Below, piece by piece: positions 22,291 through 27,511 of a DNA stretch of 27,511 nt; positions within the stretch are counted from its first letter, which is position 1; every line of letters begins with the position of its first letter. A program made the position numbers and the translations under genes. The notes under the pieces are model-generated. The model was given only the letters and a program-made list of their open reading frames with translations, had not been told where the DNA came from and ran no database searches. This DNA comes from JALRBM01 sp964615445 (lineage in GTDB: Bacteria > Patescibacteriota > Saccharimonadia > Saccharimonadales > Saccharimonadaceae): assembly GCA_964615445.1 (NCBI GenBank), contig CAZTOK010000017.1:1-27511 (forward strand), written 5' to 3'.

Positions 22291-23133
22291 ATGAAATCCA
22301 TACTTCATAAACATGCAGGTATCTTTAATTATCATCAAAAAGCTATACCTTTTCATTATTGGTCACATCTTTCAGATCAATCCTCAAGCATAGACACTGT
22401 TATCTTTCTAGGTTCTGGACAGACAGGCAAGATTACCCAATGGGTAGCTAAAAACGCTCCAATCGGCACCGCGATTGTCGAGGGACTACCTCACAAGGAA
22501 GCAGATCGAAGTGCATATGACCTTAAAGAGTTTGCTCGGGATTATACTATTACCGCTCTCTTCCTAGTGCTCAAACGTTATGAGCTTTCCACTATCAATA
22601 TTGTGGCTGAATCACAAGCTGCGCCGGGTGTAATTTGGGCCAGCCTTGATCACCCGGATAAAGTGAAGAACGTTGCTCTCATTGCGCCTCTTGGATTTAC
22701 TGCCGACATGCTCGGTGAATCGCCACGACAACGACTGCGTGAATTAAAGAAACGAGCTTTCCTATCAACAATGCAGCGGGCTCAATCTCCACTTTATGAT
22801 TGGCGAAATGCATACCTAAGCGTACTCATGCTTTACGTAGTGATGTTTGACGCACGCTGGAAAGTATCAGGTCAAAAGTATGCTATTGGTGCATCGCATG
22901 ATATTCGCGAAGATTGTCGTGAGCTGTCAATCATACTTCATCGTCAAGGTAACAAGTTAGTATTCGTTCTCGGAACAAGGGATAGGCTGTTCCCAGCCCA
23001 CGAGGTTACGGCATCGATCAACAAGGCAAAAATTCGCTACACGACAGTGGCTTTACTCAAGGCCTCACACGCCTCCCTTGCTATCCGCAACGGTCGCAGT
23101 ATCCTACGACAAGCACTTGAGTTAATCCGGTAA
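22291..23133 (+). CDS. Alpha/beta hydrolase fold protein
   Basis: A 280-residue alpha/beta hydrolase. The nucleophile elbow is IVAESQAAPG with S108 (AES-Q-A in place of GxSxG), preceded by an oxyanion-type strand TVIFLGSGQTG (36-46). The acid is D231 in VLGTRDRLFP and the base is H260 in LLKASHASL, so the triad is complete and correctly spaced. No signal peptide or lipobox. The substrate could be an ester, a thioester or an amide; the sequence does not tell. It is monocistronic and probably leaderless. Confidence 0.87.
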   Translation: MKSILHKHAGIFNYHQKAIPFHYWSHLSDQSSSIDTVIFLGSGQTGKITQWVAKNAPIGTAIVEGLPHKEADRSAYDLKEFARDYTITALFLVLKRYELSTINIVAESQAAPGVIWASLDHPDKVKNVALIAPLGFTADMLGESPRQRLRELKKRAFLSTMQRAQSPLYDWRNAYLSVLMLYVVMFDARWKVSGQKYAIGASHDIREDCRELSIILHRQGNKLVFVLGTRDRLFPAHEVTASINKAKIRYTTVALLKASHASLAIRNGRSILRQALELIR

Positions 23134-23285
23134 TATAGGCTCATAGAGCGAAGCTAATTTTTTAATAGAGTGCAAAATCTGAAATTCAACTTTTCAAAAT
23201 ATTCCAATAGAGCTAACTGATGAGAATATAACATTTATTAGATGTTTAACAATGTGCAATAATAGTAATCTCTGCATATTCTTTG
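23134..23285. other. AT-rich intergenic stretch
   Basis: No ORF, hairpin or promoter of note is visible between the alpha/beta hydrolase stop and the small ORF at 23286. TTTTTTAATA near 23159 might help end transcription of the hydrolase gene. Confidence 0.6.
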
Positions 23286-23459
23286 CTAGCAAGTTCTAAG
23301 GGTTTTTCGTCGCGCGGTGTCGCAATCGCTACCTAAAAACGACCATCCTTCTTGACCAATGGCGCGGATGGATTCGAGGAAGAGCTCGAGGTTGACTTCG
23401 TAACTATTTACACTGGCGGCTTGCTCTTGTGAGTCTGAGCTTTCGTAACCTGTATTCAT
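23286..23459 (-). CDS. Small hypothetical protein (57 aa) downstream of the 2H phosphoesterase gene
   Basis: An ATG-started 57-residue frame begins 5 nt after the stop of the 2H phosphoesterase gene on the same strand. The protein (MNTGYESSDSQEQAASVNSY..., then LELFLESIRAIGQEGWSFLG) has an acidic start and an amphipathic helix leading into GQEGWSFLGSD. This resembles the short helix-strand of DUF4177-like small proteins. The context and protein-like composition support it; a GAGAG about 9 nt upstream is a weak Shine-Dalgarno. Function unknown. Confidence 0.5.
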   Translation of the reverse strand: MNTGYESSDSQEQAASVNSYEVNLELFLESIRAIGQEGWSFLGSDCDTARRKTLRTC

Positions 23460-23464
23460 TATAA

Positions 23465-23956
23465 TTACTCTCTTATTTTAACCGTCGCGAGCAACCTTCT
23501 TTGGTACGGGTTTTGGTTCGGAAAAAAATCAATAATACTCAGCGCATTAAAAACGGCTTCGTCTCCTTTATTAAGTCGAGTGTGCTTTTGTACGGTAACA
23601 TGTGGTAAGAAGCCTTCTTTTGCATACTCAGGATTGTTTGGCTGCCAACCTCCTTGGTCCAGCATCTTAATCACATCATAATGTAGGCGCATAAGACTAT
23701 CTGTCTTTCTTAGTCGAGTAACACGTACTTGACCGTCCTTTCCAAATAGTAAGTCATCTTCAGCAACAGATTCAGCCCATGAATGCTCATAGAGCATCCC
23801 TGCTAGACGTTCCTGCATAGTAACAACGTCCCAGTTTATTGCAAAAACGTCCGCAACAGTAGAATGTAAGGGCCAATCTTTCCAAAAGAATTCAGTACCT
23901 ACTTGCATATCTTCAAAAAGCTGAATGATAGCGTATTTTTGAGTAAAGGCTTGCAT
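23465..23956 (-). CDS. 2H phosphoesterase (2'-5' RNA ligase / cyclic phosphodiesterase-like)
   Basis: A 163-residue protein with the two HxT/S motifs that define 2H phosphoesterases: LHSTVADVF (H31, T33) and LPHVTVQKH (H119, T121). The spacing of 88 residues is normal. Members hydrolyse or ligate 2',3'-cyclic phosphates in RNA ends, tRNA splicing by-products or ADP-ribose cyclic phosphate; the exact substrate is open. TACGAT ends 6 nt before the ATG and no Shine-Dalgarno is seen, so it is probably leaderless. The small 57-residue frame follows after 5 nt. Confidence 0.85.
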   Translation of the reverse strand: MQAFTQKYAIIQLFEDMQVGTEFFWKDWPLHSTVADVFAINWDVVTMQERLAGMLYEHSWAESVAEDDLLFGKDGQVRVTRLRKTDSLMRLHYDVIKMLDQGGWQPNNPEYAKEGFLPHVTVQKHTRLNKGDEAVFNALSIIDFFPNQNPYQRRLLATVKIRE

Positions 23957-23979
23957 AGTCTTATCGTACCATGAAGCTC

Positions 23980-24231
23980 TTACCAGTTATTCAAAGCAAG
24001 CTCCCTGTAGTTTGATTCTATAGTAGTAGCCTCAAACTCTCCTTTCGTGAGCGATGTAGGAATATCTTCTTGTTCATCTTGTTGAGAGACACGTTGTTCT
24101 TGGTCGTCTAATGTTCCGACGAATGTAAGGATGATTTTACCGTTAGAATGCATAAAGAAGCTCAATTTCTTTAGCTCGACTTGCTTGTAAGCATATAAAC
24201 TATCATAATGGATCCCGTTCCAGCTGCTCAC
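23980..24231 (-). CDS. Small hypothetical protein or truncated gene
   Basis: An 83-residue frame with a GTG start and no Shine-Dalgarno. It looks coding: KQVELKKLSFFMHSNGKIILTFVGTLDD is a clear strand-rich segment, followed by an acidic Gln/Glu-rich linker (QRVSQQDEQEDI) and a last helix. The start is uncertain; the frame is open without Met up to a TAG at 24250-24252. It may therefore be the 3' remainder of a longer gene. The frame runs under the promoter of the divergent 24291 gene. The 2H phosphoesterase ATG lies 23 bp downstream. Confidence 0.4.
   Translation of the reverse strand: MSSWNGIHYDSLYAYKQVELKKLSFFMHSNGKIILTFVGTLDDQEQRVSQQDEQEDIPTSLTKGEFEATTIESNYRELALNNW
24181..24209 (+). promoter_or_regulatory. 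Candidate promoter of the 24291 gene
   Basis: TTGCTT (24181-24186), 17-bp spacer and CATAAT (24204-24209). It predicts a leader of about 75 nt. Confidence 0.35.
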
Positions 24232-24290
24232 TTTGAAGCCGGAGCATTGCTAGCTGAGCGACCAGGGTACCTTCTCATTGGAGGATAGAA

Positions 24291-24674
24291 ATGCAAGCAC
24301 TCACTATGTTCACCCATCGCCCGAATTGGGCGGAAAGTGAGCTTAGTTTTTTGCTAAACCAGACTCTCGTAGGCTTACTCGATCGACAGCTCCAGAGGGC
24401 AGGCTTGCTCGGCTGCCAAGCGTTGCAGTGGCAACCCGAGGCTTCGCGCAATGTCGCTACCGACTTTGAGGTAACGATGCGTTTCACACCTGATGTCACA
24501 ACCGAGCAGGCCGCGCTAGTTGCCGATGGTCTACGCATTGAGATTCAGCAGTTGTTGATCGCGCACGGCGCACTAGCTAGCTTTCGAGTAAACTGTTTCA
24601 TCAACGTTTATTCTGCTACCGTCGACCAAGACGGTACTGTGAGGGGCAGTAACGACGAAGGCCTCGCTTACTAG
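24291..24674 (+). CDS. Orphan hypothetical protein
   Basis: A 127-residue soluble protein, unrecognised, with GGAGG 6 nt before the ATG. It has a helical N-terminal half (SELSFLLNQTLVGLLDRQLQRAG), a strand (TDFEVTMRFTPDV), a helix (TEQAALVADGLRIEIQQLLIAHG) and a final strand (SFRVNCFINVYSATV): an alpha/beta pattern like a small ferredoxin-type fold. It is GC-rich by eye relative to the flanking AT-rich DNA and ends before a long perfect hairpin, the same unit architecture as the other orphan genes. Confidence 0.78.
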   Translation: MQALTMFTHRPNWAESELSFLLNQTLVGLLDRQLQRAGLLGCQALQWQPEASRNVATDFEVTMRFTPDVTTEQAALVADGLRIEIQQLLIAHGALASFRVNCFINVYSATVDQDGTVRGSNDEGLAY

Positions 24675-24684
24675 CACTCCATGC

Positions 24685-24720
24685 CAGGAGCCCGGGAGCC
24701 AAAAAGGTCCCGGGCTCCTG
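24685..24720 (+). repeat. Post-stop hairpin of the 24291 gene
   Basis: A perfect 13-bp GC-rich stem (24685-24697 with 24708-24720), with a further CC/GG pairing inside the loop. It lies 10 nt after the stop. No T-tract follows. Confidence 0.8.
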
Positions 24721-24931
24721 AAGACACCTTGAAGCTATACACTCAGCCTGACTACTCAGAAATTCCTAATAAATAAGATTACACTTTATTTAAATAATCG
24801 AACTGGTTTTACACCTGTTATTTTGAGATAAATTCACCTGGCAGGAGCTCATGAATGGGAATATAACTTTTGATAGGGCGCATTCATTTACAAGGCTATA
24901 CTCAGTTCTTTTGCTGAACAGTATCACCCCT
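24721..24931. other. AT-rich intergenic stretch
   Basis: Lies between the hairpin of the 24291 gene and the stop of the AlkA gene, which converge. No convincing gene. A weak imperfect dyad near 24900-24922 could end the AlkA transcript. Confidence 0.5.
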
Positions 24932-25840
24932 CTACCATTTCTTAGACGTGTTACTCTGAGCCATTGAAAAACCGCCACGCTCACGACGCATCCAGACGTG
25001 AAGCAGTACCGTGCACCACATAGGATAGGGTTGCCACTTTTCAAGCAAATCATCTATTTGTTTATTATTCGGAAGATCTTCAAGCTCATACGCTTGCTGT
25101 ATTGCAGTTCGAGTATTTATATCCCTTGTGATGTCAGTAACAAGTCCGGCCCCACGATAGAGAATTCCTTCACTATAAAAGGCGCCAACACCACGAAGTT
25201 CTAGTAATCTTTCCAGTGCTTCTTCTGGAGGTAGAGATCGAAGATATTCTCGATCTAAAAGACCATCAAGCGCAGCCTTTGCAGCACCGTGGATTCGAAG
25301 CATTTTTTCATCATTCAGGCCAGGGAAGGTTGAGATAGTAAGGAGCTTGTGCGGATCCGGAAATGCATAGTACGTTTGCCCATCAATCACGAATGGTTCT
25401 CCGTATTCTTTTGCCATGTGTTGCATCATCGTTCGCCGCTGACGAATTGATATCCTATGGCCTATGAGCAGTCCAACAGCTGCTTCAAAGGGAGAATAGA
25501 ATAAGACGGGGCGCAAGTAATGATACTCTTTCTGAAGGGCGCCAATGAACTCATCGCGTTTGCCAACTTCTTCCCAGGCGCTTCCATCTATATCCAAGGA
25601 AAGACAGGCGAGCGCTTGCTGCCAGGCTTTCTCAGCAATCGCCGCTTCGCCGTAAACTAATCCATGTATACGATCTTCTCGTTGGGAAAGTACAACTGCG
25701 GCAGAATTGTGCCAACCCTCTATTGGCATGGCCAGGACGATACTATTTCCATTATTTGTAGTAAGCCAGCCGCCAAAAAATTGGCTTTCATACAAAAGAT
25801 CAAAGGGTCCTGTAGTGTTCATTTCAAATTCATGTGTCAT
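24932..25840 (-). CDS. DNA-3-methyladenine glycosylase II-like (AlkA / HhH-GPD superfamily)
   Basis: A 302-residue HhH-GPD base-excision repair glycosylase that removes alkylated bases. The helical core starts at SPFEAAVGLLIGHRISIRQRR (116-136), corresponding to the family's FE.LV..I..QQIS block. The helix-hairpin-helix is LLELRGVGAFYSEGILYRG (212-230). The catalytic Asp is probably D240 in TDITRDI, at the place of E. coli AlkA Asp238. The N-terminal 110 residues fit the AlkA-type beta-domain. TATACT (25853-25848) ends 7 nt before the ATG, with no Shine-Dalgarno: probably leaderless. No adaptive-response regulator is nearby. Confidence 0.88.
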   Translation of the reverse strand: MTHEFEMNTTGPFDLLYESQFFGGWLTTNNGNSIVLAMPIEGWHNSAAVVLSQREDRIHGLVYGEAAIAEKAWQQALACLSLDIDGSAWEEVGKRDEFIGALQKEYHYLRPVLFYSPFEAAVGLLIGHRISIRQRRTMMQHMAKEYGEPFVIDGQTYYAFPDPHKLLTISTFPGLNDEKMLRIHGAAKAALDGLLDREYLRSLPPEEALERLLELRGVGAFYSEGILYRGAGLVTDITRDINTRTAIQQAYELEDLPNNKQIDDLLEKWQPYPMWCTVLLHVWMRRERGGFSMAQSNTSKKW

Positions 25841-26138
25841 GTTTATTAGTATACCAACTGATCTACCGGTATGCCTTATGCGATGTGGGACAGTATCGTT
25901 TCACCGCGTTACGCCGCCTGCGACTATGGCCGACGTTACCGTCTTGTCGCAGAGCCGAAGCCAAACAAACAAAAAGACCAGGGCAGGCCTGAGTCTTTTT
26001 GTTTGGCAGGAGTTCGTGGACACTATCGAACTTTTTGTGCCGATATTGAATGCTATACAAAGGCAGATTGAAAGCTACTCAACCTCTTTTCCATCGAGCA
26101 AAGACAAAGCGTCTTCATATCACTACAAGCACGCACAT
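25841..26138. other. Intergenic region with two hairpins
   Basis: Between the AlkA start and the stop of the 352-residue gene. It holds the AlkA promoter, a CTGCGAC/GTCGCAG dyad (about 25918-25952) and the large hairpin at 25966-26005. Short frames exist on both strands (up to 66 codons from 25871) but lack ribosome-binding sites and read through the hairpin, so I do not call a gene. Confidence 0.5.
25966..26005 (-). terminator. A/T-rich hairpin, probable terminator of the 352-residue gene
   Basis: A perfect 13-bp stem (25966-25978 with 25993-26005) whose arms contain A5/T5, plus an inner 4-bp CAGG/CCTG stem. Read on either strand one arm supplies a T-rich tract, so it may be bidirectional. 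Confidence 0.6.
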
Positions 26139-27197
26139 TTATGAACTACTTAGTTTACTCAGTGCGTAACCAGCCCTAATCAAGAACAAGGAACAAATAA
26201 TAAAGAGTACACTACTAACGATCGACATGTCACTTCCAATAGTAGCGGGCAATATAGGTATGACGATAATTATTGCCCAAGCTAAGGAAATACATATGAA
26301 CCCTAGCTCCAATGCTGTAATAGGAGCTTTATAAAGCGGGTTAGCTAGAGCTTGGACACGACCCATTAGCCATCCTGTAGAAGCCGTAAACACAAAGGTA
26401 AAGAGACCACCTATAGAATTGACGCCACTTCTAACACCTAGCATCCACGCCCATGGAAACATCATTAAAAGTACTACCCCCAAAAGAGCAATGGGGATAA
26501 TGATCCACAGCTTTAAGATAATACTTTTAATACCATAGAGTAGTGCCAATTGCCGAGCACCAAAATACATAACCATGAACGTGACATACGTAATTACTGT
26601 GACATACCAGAAACGGCTCCAGGGAACATTTCCGCTGTAGACAAGCGTAAGGATTAAGTTGATAGCCGTGATCACGCTCCCTGCAATAAACGCGTAGCTG
26701 AATAATTTGTAAGCCGCCTGGTGCTCAGCAGAAAATTTACGATGAGATGTAAGGAACAGATATGCGCCAATGACATACCCAAACGCAATGGCCATATTAA
26801 TGCTGAGCCGCAAGCGTATTTCAGTCGGACCGCTTGTGAGTAAAGATATACCAACTGATACCACTAGTTCAGAACAAAGCGCACCGCATAATAACCAGCG
26901 TAAACGCCTAATGCGCTTTCGGGCTTCACCGCGTTCATAGAGATGTTGATCTAACGTTTCAGCCGTAAATGAGCGAAGATGCTCCGAGGCAAGGAGATAC
27001 TGCTTTATGTTATTTTCAATCCTATCCAACACAGCTTCTTCTTCAGGTGTCAGAGCCTCATCCTTAGCGCGAAGCTTCATAAGTTGACGAAGCGGCCTTA
27101 AATAGACATCAATTGCTTGAGCATTCGACACTAGCGAAGCAAGATATAAAATCCGATCACTCCGTTCGGTAATAGTGGAGAGAGGTTTTTGCTGCAT
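26139..27197 (-). CDS. Polytopic membrane protein of unknown function
   Basis: A 352-residue protein. The first 100 residues are cytoplasmic and helical with a probable coiled coil (LRPLRQLMKLRAKDEALTPEEEAVLDRIENN), ending in a basic RKRIRRLR stop. About eight transmembrane helices follow (roughly 101-121, 131-150, 166-188, 196-216, 228-252, 262-280, 297-318 and 326-345). No transporter or enzyme motif that I recognise. CATAAT ends 6 nt before the ATG and there is no Shine-Dalgarno, so it is probably leaderless; TATACT lies slightly further upstream. A hairpin at 25966-26005 may end the transcript. Confidence 0.82.
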   Translation of the reverse strand: MQQKPLSTITERSDRILYLASLVSNAQAIDVYLRPLRQLMKLRAKDEALTPEEEAVLDRIENNIKQYLLASEHLRSFTAETLDQHLYERGEARKRIRRLRWLLCGALCSELVVSVGISLLTSGPTEIRLRLSINMAIAFGYVIGAYLFLTSHRKFSAEHQAAYKLFSYAFIAGSVITAINLILTLVYSGNVPWSRFWYVTVITYVTFMVMYFGARQLALLYGIKSIILKLWIIIPIALLGVVLLMMFPWAWMLGVRSGVNSIGGLFTFVFTASTGWLMGRVQALANPLYKAPITALELGFICISLAWAIIIVIPILPATIGSDMSIVSSVLFIICSLFLIRAGYALSKLSSS

Positions 27198-27248
27198 AGT
27201 TCAATTATGAGTATACCGCACAGGGCCAAAAAAGCTTATCCTATTTAC

Positions 27249-27431
27249 TCAAGTTCCCTTCAATAGCACTGGCAAATACTCGGCCATACTCTCATACCAC
27301 TTGCCACTCGTGTGAAATTGGTCCGAAGAAAGTTTTCCTTTCCAAGGTGATTCAAAGGCATCATCAAAAGGTGCGACTATAAGGCAGGAGCGACTCGTGA
27401 GTTCATATACTCCAAGAGAGTTTAGTCTATC
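27249..27431 (-). pseudogene. C-terminal remnant of an SGNH/GDSL-type hydrolase
   Basis: A 60-codon open stretch without a start codon, bounded upstream by an in-frame TGA (27434-27432). It reads ...SLGVYELTSRSCLIVAPFDDAF, then SSDQFHTSGKWYESMAEYLP to the stop at 27249. D-QF-H-TSGKWY matches the last SGNH block (DxxH, catalytic Asp and His, like DGFHPS..GY). The nucleophile and oxyanion blocks should lie upstream, but the 77 bases left in the window have stops in all three minus frames. It looks like a gene broken by frameshift or stop; an assembly error next to the window edge is possible. Confidence 0.45.
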
Positions 27432-27511
27432 TCACTACTCTATGTGCAAAAAATCAAAAATCCAAACCTGATTTACAGATCTGGATACTTGCAATAATTT
27501 CATGGCAGGAG

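Noticed and set aside
24790..25053. 87-codon minus frame at the end of the AlkA gene
   Set aside because: It overlaps the AlkA C-terminal coding region in another frame and looks random.
25707..26144. 145- and 66-codon plus-strand frames near the AlkA start
   Set aside because: They overlap the AlkA 5' end or read straight through a long hairpin, with no Shine-Dalgarno and no protein-like pattern.
1..27511. Recoded TGA (glycine, code 25)
   Set aside because: TGA serves as a stop in several ATGA overlaps and no conserved protein here contains an in-frame TGA.
1..27511. CRISPR arrays, tRNA or rRNA genes, transposases
   Set aside because: Read on both strands, I found no regularly spaced repeats, cloverleaf-like segments or transposase motifs.

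Overview
The window (27.5 kb, one 100-N scaffold gap) looks like a chromosome segment of a small-genome Candidate Phyla Radiation bacterium, most likely Candidatus Saccharibacteria (TM7). This is an inference from gene content and style: many short single-copy enzymes, many orphan proteins, very tight spacing and no biosynthetic operons. The standard bacterial code fits. TGA ends several genes inside ATGA overlaps, so TGA is not recoded to glycine as in Absconditabacteria/Gracilibacteria. I see no rRNA, tRNA, CRISPR array, insertion sequence or prophage gene.

Layout. (1) 41-5142, minus strand: a four-gene, translationally coupled alpha-glucan operon (GT4 glycogen-synthase-like transferase, GH57 amylase, GH15 glucoamylase, unknown protein), with a strong promoter upstream and a hairpin terminator at the end. 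(2) 5227-6755: a TMEM175-type K+ channel and an APH-like kinase, divergent, sharing a 17-bp promoter. (3) 6937-9169: a Crp/Fnr regulator and a processive GT2 membrane glycosyltransferase. (4) 9170-11199, minus: a MacB/LolD-type ABC permease and ATPase. (5) 11313-12365: two tandem paralogous orphan genes. (6) 12440-15411, minus: glutamate decarboxylase, an SDR protein and an orphan. (7) 15479-19182: unknown genes, including a gene behind a putative attenuator with an upstream ORF, and a protein resembling an inactive C39-type peptidase. (8) 19370-23133: histidine phosphatase, an unknown protein plus a membrane-anchored Nudix protein, an LMW-PTP-like phosphatase and an alpha/beta hydrolase. (9) 23286-27511, mostly minus: small proteins, a 2H phosphoesterase, an AlkA-type DNA glycosylase, a polytopic membrane protein and the remnant of an SGNH hydrolase.

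Two gene-expression styles alternate. Many enzyme genes have a -10 box ending 6-7 nt before the start codon and no Shine-Dalgarno, which points to leaderless mRNAs. The orphan genes instead have their own promoter, a leader of about 25-75 nt, a strong Shine-Dalgarno (often with GTG start) and a long near-perfect hairpin immediately after the stop codon, often with little or no U-tract. The most unusual items are this orphan-cassette class, the leaderless promoters (including an overlapping divergent pair), the 15.5-kb leader with a terminator inside a TAATG-coupled upstream ORF, and the pseudo-C39 protein.
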